Assembly (NCBI GenBank): GCA_013399855.1
Contig: VXAY01003172.1
Span: 443,776 to 507,775, forward strand
Reading direction: 5' to 3'
Length of the DNA stretch: 64,000 nucleotides
Source of the DNA: Oxyruncus cristatus
Lineage: Eukaryota; Chordata; Aves; Passeriformes; Cotingidae
Shown here: positions 40,801 through 49,315 of the stretch, piece by piece
Layout of the letters: each line of letters starts with the position of its first letter
Position numbering within the stretch: position 1 is the stretch's first letter
Notes under the pieces: generated by a model
What the model saw: only the letters and a program-made list of their open reading frames with translations
Database searches by the model: none
Told to the model about the DNA's origin: nothing
Translations under genes and position numbers: made by a program

Positions 40801-43800
40801 AGCCTCGGGGCAGCAGCAGTGGGGCTAGAAAACAGGCACATGAGAGCAGCCCATGCACAGGGACATGGCACCAGCTGTGGGCTTAGGGGCGTGTGTAGGG
40901 TCGCAGTGATGCCAGGGCTTGCCCTCCCTGCCTTTCTGTGCTGGATACATGACTGCCACTGGCCTTAGGCAGCCTTGAAGGGTGGAACTGAGTGTACACA
41001 GGTGCTACAACCTTTTGTAAGTCCTTCCTCTGTGCTGTTTGTCATGTCCCTGAGCCCTGGGACAGTTTCACACATGGGTGAGCAGAATGTTCATTTCATG
41101 TTAAAGTTGCCTTTATTTTGAATGTGCCTCAGCCATTTATGCTTGTCTGCTTCTCCTAAAGCCAGGGGAGCAGTTTGGCCAGGGGCTGAAAATCACCTAT
41201 TTGTACATCCCCAACCCCTTGATAAATGGGGAAAACACCCATTTGGTAAAAGCCAAAAGAGACTCCAAGGGGTGAGAGGGAGAATGGAGATACTGCTGAG
41301 AGGGGCTGATACGTAATTGGGAGTGGTTCATTAGCTCCCTAACTACATGTCTTGCTATGGAATGGAAGGAATAGTAAGACTTTAATTAGAGGTGCCAGGT
41401 GTAAATATTCTAAAAGGATTTTATTTCCTACCTGAGAAAGTCATAGCAGATCCTGCAAGGTCTTGTGCTCTGTGTAAATGCAAACAGAGGAAAAATATCT
41501 TTTCTGATTTCCTTGTGAGAAAGACCTATCCCTTATCCCCACCAACCTCAGCTCTTTCTTTTCCTATTCAGACATCTGCAGAGAAGTTTAGTTAAAAGTA
41601 AAATCACCTGCACTGACAGAGCCTGTCAGCAGTTCAACAAAGCAAGCAGGGTGTGGCTGCTTCCCTTCCCCTGGGCACCTCTGCCCTGCTCTGTCTGTTC
41701 TCCTTCACACTTTCTCCCTGACCTCAGCAGTCTGCAGCCCTATTTCTCTTTCCCTCAGTCTCCACCTGGTCCTCCATCCCCTCCTGTCCTGCCATTGAGC
41801 CTCTGCAGCAGCTGCTGTTTTTCTGTGCTGTATTGCACAGAACCCAGGCAGGCTCTGACTGTCCCTCCCTCCGTGCCCTGAGCACTGCCTCGTACTTCAG
41901 GTGGCATAGTGCCAAAGCAACGCTTTGAGTGGCACCTGGACACTAGGACAGTAACTGCCAGCTCGGGCTGGCACTGAAGAGGTTTTCCACTCTAGTTATG
42001 TGCTCCTGTGTCCAAATGGAAGAGGGCAGTAGTGCTGGGGAAGGGTCACACTGCAAGAGGCTAAGTGACAAATGGCACTACTGAGCCAGGTCCCTGCCCA
42101 GCCCAGCCTGCAGCAGCAGAGGCAGCTTCCTTTTCAGGGGTGACCACTTCAGAGAAACCACTGACACCCACTCCTGTAATCCCAGAGCTCCCAGGCAAGG
42201 GAGCAGACCCACACTGGGCCTCAGTACAACCAAAGCTGTACTGACTTGGGGCAGAGCAGCTGGAAAAGGACCTGGAGGTGCAGGTCAATAGCAGCTGCAC
42301 ATGAGTCCAGTGGGCAAGAAGGCCGGTGGCACCTGGCCTGCTCCAGCCATAGCGTGGCCAGCAGGACCAGGGTGGTGATTGTCCCCCTGTGCTGGGCAGA
42401 GGTGAGGCATCGCAAGTCCTGGGGTCAGTTCTGGGCCCTCCTGACAGGAGGTTGTAACCAGGTGGCGGGGGCTCTTCTCCCAGGGGACAAGTGACAGGAC
42501 AAGAGGAAACAGCCTCAAGTTGCACCAGGAAGGTTTAGACTGGACATTAGGGAAAAATTCTTCACTGAAAGGGTGGTCAGACATTGGAACAGGCTGCCCA
42601 GAGCAGAGGTGCAGTCTCCATCCCTGGAAGCGTTCAGAAGCCATGTGGGTGTGGTGCTTGGGGACATGGGTTAGTGGTGGACCTGGCAGTGCTGGTTTAG
42701 CATTTGGACTCGATGATCTTGGAGGTCTTTTCCAGCCTTAGTGATTCCATGATTCTGTGAAAGTGGGGCTGAGGAGGGGAGGACCCGTGTGATTTCCATA
42801 TCAGGTTTCCTTGTTCACTGTGGTTCTCTGCCACCTCAGTTGTGATTTCACACTACAAGGCAGCTGGTGGCAATGCCAACCTGAGGTGCACCCTCCTCCT
42901 GGGATGTGCCAACACCTGTGTGTGTGGCAGCAGGCTCAGACCTGGATCAGGAGAATCCAGAGGACAGTCAACTCTGTTCAGCACTCAAAGGGAGACAGTG
43001 TGCAAACAAACACAGAGTCAGCTACCCCACAGAGAAGGCATGAGAGCACAGGGGCAGGTAGGAGATGCAGCAGTGATGGGGGTGGAAGAAGGGCTTTGAC
43101 CTGGTGGTGCTTCTGGAGTTTGTACTGTGAAGCCACAACCTTGAATTTCAGCTCTTCTCTTTACCCCTTGGCCTGGTAAGTGTTATTTGTTAGACTGCTA
43201 AAACTCCTGTTGGCTAAGGCTGACCTGGGGAACTGTGGAATTCCTTCTGCTGCCTGCACACTTCCTACCCTTTCAGAGTGGAAATTGCAGCTGTGCAGCC
43301 TGGATAAGAGAAGGCTCCAGGGAGAGCTTAGAGCCCCTTCCAGTGCCTAAAGGGGCTCCAAGAGAGCTGGAGAGGGACTTTGGACAAGGGCCTGGAGTGA
43401 CGGGACTAGGGAGAATGGCTTCCCACTGCCAGAGGGCAGGGTTAGATGGGATATTGGGAAGGAATTATTGGCTGTGAGGGTGGGCAGGCCCTGGCACAGG
43501 TTACCCAGAGGAGCTGTGGCTGCCCCTGGATCCCTGGAAGTGTCCAAGGCCAGGTTGGACAGGGCTTAGAGCAACCTGGTCTAGTGGAAGGTGTCCCTGC
43601 CCATGGCAGGGGCTGGAAAGAAATTGCATTTGTCATTGTGCTAATGAATGCATTTGTGCTAATTTAATTTACTTAATTAATTTAATTAATTAATTAACTT
43701 AATTAAATTAATTAATGCATTAAGTCCTCATATTGTCCAAACACATAGCTCAGCAGACAGGAGTTACAGAGTATTCTGAGCGGGAAGGGACCCACAAGGA

Positions 43801-46800
43801 TCATTGAGTCCAACTCTTAAGTGAATGGCCCGTATGGGATCGATCTTGACCTCAACCTTCGCATTATTAGCACCCTGCTCTAACCAGCTGAGCAAATCTC
43901 AGGATCATGATCCTTCAGGTCTCTTCCAATCCAACCCAAACCATCTGTGGATTCTATGGGAAACAGTCATAATTGAGAAATGTTGATAGCCAGCAGCAGC
44001 AGAAGACTCAGCATTTGGGTTGAACTGCACAAACAGTTCAACCAGGAAGGTTATGGAACAGATCATCTCAAGTGTGATCACACAGCACATACAGGACAAT
44101 CAAGGGATCAGACCTAGCCAGCAGGGGTTTAGGAAGGACAGGTCCTGCCTGACCTACCTGATCTCCTTTTATGACCAGGTGATCCATCTAGTGGATGAGG
44201 GAAAGGCTGTGGATGTGTCTGCCTGGACTTAGCAAAGCTTTTGATACTGTCTCCCACAGCATTCTTCCGGAGAAGCTGCAGCCTAGGATTTGGATAGGTG
44301 CACTCTGCTGGGTTAAGAACTGGCTTATGGCCAGGCCCAGAGAGTGGTGGGGAATGGTGCTACATCAAGTCAACATCCAGTCACTAGTGGTGTTCCNTCC
44401 TGACAGGAGGTTGTAACCAGGTGGCAGGGGCTCTTCTCCCAGGGGACAAGTGACAGGACAAGAGGAAACAGCCTCAAGTTGCACCAGGAAGGTTTAGACT
44501 GGACATTAGGGAAAAATTCTTCACTGAAAGGGTGGTCAGACATTGGAACAGGCTGCCCAGAGCAGAGGTGCAGTCTCCATCCCTGGAAGCGTTCAGAAGT
44601 CATGTGGGTGTGGTGCTTGGGGTCATGGGTTAGTGGTGGACCTGGCAGTGCTGGTTTAGCATTTGGACTCGATGATCTTGGAGGTCTTTTCCAGCCTTAG
44701 TGATTCCATGATTCTGTGAAAGTGGGGCTGAGGAGGGGAGGACCCGTGTGATTTCCATATCAGGTTTCCTTGTTCACTGTGGTTCTCTGCCACCTCAGTT
44801 GTGATTTCACACTACAAGGCAGCTGGTGGCAATGCCAACCTGAGGTGCACCCTCCTCCTGGGATGTGCCAACACCTGTGTGTGTGGCAGCAGGCTCAGAC
44901 CTGGATCAGGAGAATCCAGAGGACAGTCAACTCTGTTCAGCACTCAAAGGGAGACAGTGTGCAAACAAACACAGAGTCAGCTACCCCACAGAGAAGGCAT
45001 GAGAGCACAGGGGCAGGTAGGAGATGCAGCAGTGATGGGGGTGGAAGAAGGGCTTTGACCTGGTGGTGCTTCTGGAGTTTGTACTGTGAAGCCACAACCT
45101 TGAATTTCAGCTCTTCTCTTTACCCCTTGGCCTGGTAAGTGTTATTTGTTAGACTGCTAAAACTCCTGTTGGCTAAGGCTGACCTGGGGAACTGTGGAAT
45201 TCCTTCTGCTGCCTGCACACTTCCTACCCTTTCAGAGTGGAAATTGCAGCTGTGCAGCCTGGATAAGAGAAGGCTCCAGGGAGAGCTTAGAGCCCCTTCC
45301 AGTGCCTAAAGGGGCTCCAAGAGAGCTGGAGAGGGACTTTGGACAAGGGCCTGGAGTGACGGGACTAGGGAGAATGGCTTCCCACTGCCAGAGGGCAGGG
45401 TTAGATGGGATATTGGGAAGGAATTATTGGCTGTGAGGGTGGGCAGGCCCTGGCACAGGTTACCCAGAGGAGCTGTGGCTGCCCCTGGATCCCTGGAAGT
45501 GTCCAAGGCCAGGTTGGACAGGGCTTAGAGCAACCTGGTCTAGTGGAAGGTGTCCCTGCCCATGGCAGGGGCTGGAAAGAAATTGCATTTGTCATTGTGC
45601 TAATGAATGCATTTGTGCTAATTTAATTTACTTAATTAATTTAATTAATTAATTAACTTAATTAAATTAATTAATGCATTAAGTCCTCATATTGTCCAAA
45701 CACATAGCTCAGCAGACAGGAGTTACAGAGTATTCTGAGCGGGAAGGGACCCACAAGGATCATTGAGTCCAACTCTTAAGTGAATGGCCCGTATGGGATC
45801 GATCTTGACCTCAACCTTCGCATTATTAGCACCCTGCTCTAACCAGCTGAGCAAATCTCAGGATCATGATCCTTCAGGTCTCTTCCAATCCAACCCAAAC
45901 CATCTGTGGATTCTATGGGAAACAGTCATAATTGAGAAATGTTGATAGCCAGCAGCAGCAGAAGACTCAGCATTTGGGTTGAACTGCACAAACAGTTCAA
46001 CCAGGAAGGTTATGGAACAGATCATCTCAAGTGTGATCACACAGCACATACAGGACAATCAAGGGATCAGACCTAGCCAGCAGGGGTTTAGGAAGGACAG
46101 GTCCTGCCTGACCTACCTGATCTCCTTTTATGACCAGGTGATCCATCTAGTGGATGAGGGAAAGGCTGTGGATGTGTCTGCCTGGACTTAGCAAAGCTTT
46201 TGATACTGTCTCCCACAGCATTCTTCCGGAGAAGCTGCAGCCTAGGATTTGGATAGGTGCACTCTGCTGGGTTAAGAACTGGCTTATGGCCAGGCCCAGA
46301 GAGTGGTGGGGAATGGTGCTACATCAAGTCAACATCCAGTCACTAGTGGTGTTCCCCAGGGCTCAGGATCAGGTCCTGTTTAATATCTTTATTGACCATC
46401 TGGATGAGGGAATTGAGGGCAACCTCAGTAAATTTGTGGATGACACCAAGTTGGGTTGGAATGTCAATCTGCTGGAAGGCAGGAAGGCTCTGCAGAGGGA
46501 TCTGGACAGGCTGGATCAATGGGCGAAGACCAGTAGTGTGGGGGGTCAACAAGGCCAAGTGCCAGGTCCTGCTCTTGGGTCACAGCAATCCCCTGTAGTG
46601 CTCCAGGCTGGGGGAAGAGTGGCTGGAAAGTGCCCATTGGGAAAGGACTTGGAGGTGCTGGTTGACAGCAGCTGCACATGAGCCCAGGTGGCCAAGAAGG
46701 CCAAGGGCACGTGGCCTGTACCAGCAATAGTGTGGCCACAGGAGCAGTGCAGTGACTGTCACCCTGGGCTGGGCACNAGTGACTGTCGCCCTGGGCTGGG

Positions 46801-47748
46801 CACTGCTGAGGTACCTCGAGTGCTGTGTCCAACTCGGGGCCCCTCAGCTCAGGAAGGACACGGAGGGACTGGAGCATGTCTAGAGAAAGGAATAGAGCTG
46901 TGGAAGGGGCTGGGGCACCAGGAGTGGCTGAGGGAGCTGTGATTGTTTAGCCTGGAAAAACAGAAGTCTCGGGGGGGCCTTATTGCTCCCTATGATTCCC
47001 TGACAGGAGGGTGGAGCCAAGGGAACAAGGGACAGGACAAGAGGACACAGCCTCAAGTCAGGGGAGGTTCAGGTTGGACATCAGAAGGAATTTCTTCATG
47101 GAAGGAGTGTTCAGGCATTGGAAGGGGCTGCCCAAGGAAGTGGTGGAGTCCCCACCCCTGGAGGTGTCCAAGGAATGACTGGAGGTGATACTCAGTGCTC
47201 TGGGATGGGGGACAGGGCGGGGATTGAGCACAGGGTGGACTTAATGATCTCAGAGGTCTTTTCCAACCTTGGTGATCCTATGATTCTGTGACAGTGTGGA
47301 AGGAGTCTATGGGTGCAGTGAGATGACCTGTGCAACTGTGGCACAACTGGACCTGCCATTGTTGTATATTTTGGCCAGTTTATGAAGCTGCTCTCTCCTT
47401 AGCAGAATGTCTGTGAGAACACACTGATAGCAAACAATTAGTGTGAGTCTCCCTTGGCTTAACACTGTGAGGGGTAGACATGGTGTTCCCAGGGTTGCAG
47501 TGGCTCCTCTGGTGGAGCTTGCTGGACAGCCTAGGAACTGCTTACAGCCATTACGGGGTCTGTCACCAACACGTGTCCCTCTTTATTCCTTGGTCTGAAG
47601 CACCACTGATGTGTCTGAACATCTCCCTCCACAGATCCTGCTCATCTCGGATTATTTCTATGCTTTCCTCCGGCGTGAATACTACCTCACTCATGGACTG
47701 CACTTGACAAGGCAGGATGGGACAGAGGCCATGCTGGTTTTGAAATAA
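25762..47748 (+). CDS. PIGU: PIGU, GPI transamidase subunit PIG-U (12 coding exons)
   Basis: PIG-U (yeast Cdc91 homologue) is a multi-pass ER membrane subunit of the GPI transamidase, with PIGK, GPAA1, PIGS and PIGT; the complex attaches preassembled GPI anchors to proteins. Exons: 25762-25871 (cut by an N gap), 27389-27453, 28734-28793, 29759-29821, 31019-31128, 32761-32861, 34742-34839, 36758-36912, 37404-37547, 38345-38469, 40328-40470, 47635-47748. All visible introns are GT-AG and codon phase is kept across every junction. Translated exons match human PIG-U closely, for example [51 protein letters not shown] and [17 protein letters not shown]. Visible exons 2-12 total 1,178 nt; with a human-length exon 1 (130 nt) the protein would be 435 residues, the human length. 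The start ATG sits in a strong context (agggATGG) downstream of a CpG-rich promoter. Many hydrophobic stretches fit a polytopic membrane protein. The only defect is the assembly gap in exon 1. Confidence 0.97.
25872..25888. other. Assembly gap (17 N)
   Basis: Run of N inside PIGU exon 1. About 20 coding bases and a GT donor should lie here, so 17 N is too short and is probably an arbitrary gap size. Confidence 0.99.
25889..27388 (+). other. PIGU intron 1 remainder
   Basis: From the gap to the exon 2 acceptor. The first 200 bases belong to the CpG island; the rest is AT-richer. I see no further exon or recognisable repeat. Confidence 0.6.
27389..27453 (+). CDS. PIGU: PIGU exon 2
   Basis: Acceptor gtttcag, donor gag|gttggt. 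Encodes about residues 44-65 ([20 protein letters not shown]). The first two bases complete a codon begun in exon 1, so exon 1 must end in phase 1. The donor is weaker than the others. Confidence 0.95.
28734..28793 (+). CDS. PIGU: PIGU exon 3
   Basis: Acceptor ctcctttag, donor atg|gtaagt. Sixty bases in phase 0 encode residues 66-85, beginning [16 protein letters not shown], a membrane segment. Confidence 0.95.
29759..29821 (+). CDS. PIGU: PIGU exon 4
   Basis: Acceptor ttttttag, donor gtg|gtaagc. Phase 0, 63 bases, residues 86-106, including [13 protein letters not shown]. Confidence 0.95.
31019..31128 (+). CDS. PIGU: PIGU exon 5
   Basis: Acceptor ttgttcag, donor ctgtt|gtaagt. Residues 107-142 and two bases of the next codon. 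Carries the luminal or loop motif [13 protein letters not shown] and [14 protein letters not shown]. Confidence 0.95.
32761..32861 (+). CDS. PIGU: PIGU exon 6
   Basis: Acceptor tctttttcag, donor aaag|gtaaca. Residues 143-176, with [20 protein letters not shown], one of the best conserved parts of the family. Confidence 0.95.
34742..34839 (+). CDS. PIGU: PIGU exon 7
   Basis: Acceptor tctttgcag, donor cag|gtagat. Residues 177-209, with [20 protein letters not shown] then LLYLLQ. Confidence 0.95.
36758..36912 (+). CDS. PIGU: PIGU exon 8
   Basis: Acceptor cacttccag, donor ttat|gtgagt. Residues 210-260: [16 protein letters not shown] then a membrane helix ([15 protein letters not shown]) and DFIPAVYGF. 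The stretch [11 protein letters not shown] differs most from human. Confidence 0.95.
37404..37547 (+). CDS. PIGU: PIGU exon 9
   Basis: Acceptor aaatttcag, donor ctaaa|gtaagt. Residues 261-308, with [20 protein letters not shown] and [20 protein letters not shown]. Confidence 0.95.
38345..38469 (+). CDS. PIGU: PIGU exon 10
   Basis: Acceptor cccttccag, donor acagat|gtaagt. Residues 309-350, with [32 protein letters not shown] and WSHLYR. Confidence 0.95.
40328..40470 (+). CDS. PIGU: PIGU exon 11
   Basis: Acceptor cttttgcag, donor ggcag|gtcagt. Residues 351-398, with [20 protein letters not shown] and [10 protein letters not shown]. Confidence 0.95.
40471..42214 (+). other. PIGU intron 11, proximal part
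   Basis: Intronic sequence with no recognisable gene or transposon before the CR1 cluster begins. Short open frames here look like chance. Confidence 0.45.
42215..42757 (+). mobile_element. CR1 LINE 3' fragment
   Basis: Typical avian CR1 3' sequence in forward orientation: the pattern ttagactggacattagggaaaaattcttcactgaaa shortened by position at 42,535-42,570, the ttggaacaggctgcccag block, and an end at gattccatgattctgtg, the CR1 terminal octamer type. Non-coding and 5'-truncated. Its second half belongs to the duplicated block. Confidence 0.85.
43275..43617 (+). mobile_element. CR1 LINE fragment, left half of a split copy
   Basis: Forward CR1 3' region: gcagcctggataagagaaggctccagg, then the gaaggaattattggctgtgagggtgggcaggccctgg type segment, then aggttggacagggcttagagcaacctgg and the gtgtccctgcccatggcagggg block. 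It stops abruptly at ggctgg where CR1 normally continues; the continuation appears at about 43,906. A copy lies 1,959 bases downstream (45,234-45,576). Confidence 0.8.
43652..43726. repeat. TTAA/AATT-rich simple repeat
   Basis: About 75 bases of ttaatt and aattaa units with few interruptions, nearly self-complementary. Sits inside the insertion that splits the CR1 copy. Repeated at 45,611-45,685 in the duplicated block. Confidence 0.85.
43765..43905 (-). mobile_element. tRNA-Ile-derived SINE with CR1-like tail (copy A)
   Basis: Read on the minus strand it begins with a tRNA-Ile-like head: TTTGCTCAGCTGGTTAGAGC (A-box region), then GGTGCTAATAATGCGAAGG (anticodon arm with AAT), then GATCGATCCCATACGGGCCA (B box and acceptor arm). 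A CR1-like tail follows, gttggactcaatgatccttg then gggtcccttcccgctcagaa. This head-tail structure is that of the passerine SINE TguSINE1, which is thought to use CR1 machinery. The tRNA part carries insertions and cannot be a working tRNA. Confidence 0.75.
43906..43962 (+). mobile_element. CR1 3' end, right half of a split copy
   Basis: The sequence gatccttcaggtctcttcca followed by atccaacccaaaccatctgt and gattctatg is the last part of a forward CR1. It follows logically from the segment that breaks off at 43,617, so the intervening 288 bases look like later insertions. Confidence 0.7.
43990..44396 (+). mobile_element. CR1 ORF2 fragment (reverse transcriptase region, copy A)
   Basis: Frames here encode [20 protein letters not shown] then [11 protein letters not shown] and, after a frameshift, [12 protein letters not shown], the fingers/palm region of CR1 reverse transcriptase. 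Frameshifts and stops make it a dead fragment. It is cut at the N. Confidence 0.85.
44397..44397. other. Single N at duplication junction
   Basis: One undetermined base exactly between the two copies of the 1,958-bp block. Confidence 0.99.
44398..46355 (+). repeat. 1,958-bp duplicated block, copy B
   Basis: Second copy, starting directly after the N at 44,397. Its 3' end continues without a break into CR1 sequence to about 47,290, whereas copy A stops at the N. This asymmetry suggests that copy B carries the true right-hand flank. Confidence 0.95.
45724..45864 (-). mobile_element. tRNA-Ile-derived SINE (copy B of the duplicated block)
   Basis: Same element as at 43,765-43,905, shifted by 1,959 bases because it lies within the duplicated block. 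It is not an independent insertion. Confidence 0.75.
45949..47292 (+). mobile_element. CR1 LINE, RT region to 3' end
   Basis: Forward CR1 starting in the reverse transcriptase region ([24 protein letters not shown]), continuing through the [20 protein letters not shown] and DDTKLG region (the DD of the YxDD-type motif is visible), and ending at gatcctatgattctgtga, the normal CR1 terminus. Several frameshifts and stops show that it is inactive. The first 407 bases are the duplicated part. A 26-bp duplication with an N at 46,777 interrupts it. Confidence 0.88.
46751..46803 (+). repeat. 26-bp direct duplication flanking a single N
   Basis: Positions 46,751-46,776 (agtgactgtcaccctgggct then gggcac) recur at 46,778-46,803 with one difference (a to g), with the N at 46,777 between them. 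The same pattern as the large duplication. Confidence 0.9.
47635..47748 (+). CDS. PIGU: PIGU exon 12 and stop
   Basis: Acceptor cctccacag. Residues 399-435 ending [10 protein letters not shown] then TAA, the same C-terminus as human PIG-U. Confidence 0.96.
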   Translation: MLLISDYFYAFLRREYYLTHGLHLTRQDGTEAMLVLK

Positions 47749-49149
47749 GGATTGTGCCCACCTTTCCCTGGGACATGGACCACTATGAGGAACATGCAAA
47801 GCTTGGGGTATGTGGGGTGGGTGGGGAAGGTTCCCTGAATGAGGTCTGACTTTGGGGGTGATACCTACTGAAAGAAAGGGCTGAGGTTCTGGGAATATCC
47901 TGCTGAGCTGTGGGCTCAGCACAGAGACTATAAGAGCTGCAGTGCCGCCGTTGGAGCATCTCCCTCCCCTCAGCTGTACTTTCCACTGCAACCTCGGCCA
48001 TTAGCTCTGGGCAGCCCAGCGGGAACTGGAGAGTGTCTGAGCTACACCCACGAGGGTCCAGGAGGAGCTCAGTCTGTGGACTGTTTACTTTTGCATCACT
48101 GCTTCTTGGAGATGTTTGCTTCTCCTGGAACCTTCCCCTTCACTGCTTTGACTAGTAAAACTCCTGCTTGGCACGAGGCAATCTCTGGGTACCTGGTGCT
48201 CGAGCCCTGGCTGCGGAAGCCGTTTCTTGGTGGTCCTGCTGTTGTGGGATCTGGAAAAATCCCATGTGCTCAGGTACAGTGGGTGCTGTGAAAGAGGTGG
48301 GTGACCAGGGATGATGACCTGTTGGAAGGAGGACAGATGGAGCTGCTGCCAGAGGTGATAAACTCGGCACTCAGACACAAGTGAGAACTGGAGTTGGAGT
48401 GGAAGCAGGAGCCGGGGGGAGGGTACTGGGTAACTGCTCTATCCCCTTGGAGCAGCACAGACATTTCCATGTTAGGACCATGCACAGAGGCATTGCAGTC
48501 TCAGAAGAAATACTGCTGAGGAGATGGACTCCCACTGCTCCTAGTTTCTGTCGGGTGACAAAGCCTGGCAGTGCCAGGCTCCTACTGTGCTGCTGTGGTC
48601 GCTCGGGGCAGCAGCCTGGACTAGGGACCAGTGGGGGTCACAATCTCCCTGTAAGGCCCCAGACCAAATCCAGGAGGAGCCTCAGCGATTGCTGGTATTG
48701 TTGGGCTCCTCATGTTCCACAGCTGCTTAACACTAGTGAATGTGCACTTCTCTGGTCCCCCCTTTCCGTGGGCTCGTGGCTGTGCGTGGAGGCTCCCTGA
48801 AATCAGCCTCCCTTTGTCCCCCCTGCTCCCCTCTCTGTGCTCAGACCCGCTCACCTCAGAGCTGCTGCTGCTCACCCCTGAATGTGACCCTCCGGGGTGA
48901 AGCCGCCAGGCTCTGCTGGCTGTGGTGGCACTGGGATGTGGTGACCGCAATGTGACAGCCACCTGCAGCGTCCCACTGAGCCCAGGGGATGTCCAAAGGG
49001 TTGGGGATGTGACATGGAAACCGCAGCTGATACTGGGCAGCTGAGATGGATGTGCCCAGGCAGGTGTGTAAACAGATCTCTCTTTCTGGACCGGTAACAC
49101 TTTTTGCCTTACTGCACTGCTGTCAGCACTTGGTGGGGATGGAGCCAAG

Positions 49150-49203
49150 CCCAGCTCAGCCCCCGAGCCCAGCTCAGCCCCCGAGCCCAGGCCACCCCCT
49201 GAG
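49150..49203 (+). repeat. 18-bp tandem repeat, three units
   Basis: Two perfect units (cccagctcagcccccgag) at 49,150 and 49,168 and a diverged third at 49,186, within the probable PIGU 3' UTR. Confidence 0.85.
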
Positions 49204-49290
49204 CTCAGCCCCAGCAGCAGCCTGAGGGCACAGGGAGGGGCAAAAGGAACCTGGGCTGCTGAGCTGCCAGCGGGGCATGGCAAGGAGCAT

Positions 49291-49296
49291 AATAAA
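49291..49296 (+). terminator. Candidate PIGU poly(A) signal AATAAA
   Basis: First AATAAA I can find downstream of the PIGU stop codon, followed about 25 bases later by a GT-rich stretch (ttgtgtgctctgtggtt), the usual downstream element. Confidence 0.6.
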
Positions 49297-49315
49297 CTGT
49301 GCAAGTTTTGAACAC

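Larger units (their letters stand above)
42439..44396 (+). repeat. 1,958-bp duplicated block, copy A
   Basis: Repeated almost exactly at 44,398-46,355 with a constant offset of 1,959 bases. I found only three differences: 42,467 g versus 44,426 a, 42,641 c versus 44,600 t, and 42,664 a versus 44,623 t, all in the first 230 bases. A single N at 44,397 is the only base between the copies. It contains CR1, SINE and AT-rich sequence and no PIGU exon. Confidence 0.95.
47749..49315 (+). other. PIGU: Probable PIGU 3' untranslated region
   Basis: From the PIGU stop to just past the first canonical AATAAA on this strand at 49,291. No other gene is visible here. The length is inferred from the poly(A) signal only. 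A short 18-bp tandem repeat lies within it at 49,150-49,203. Confidence 0.55.

Noticed and set aside
43765..43905. tRNA-Ile gene
   Set aside because: The tRNA-like part has insertions and mismatches in the stems and is joined to a CR1-like tail, so it is a SINE head and not a tRNA gene.
43990..46681. Reverse-transcriptase-like frames as a possible active element
   Set aside because: Frameshifts, internal stops and 5' truncation show dead CR1 LINE copies.
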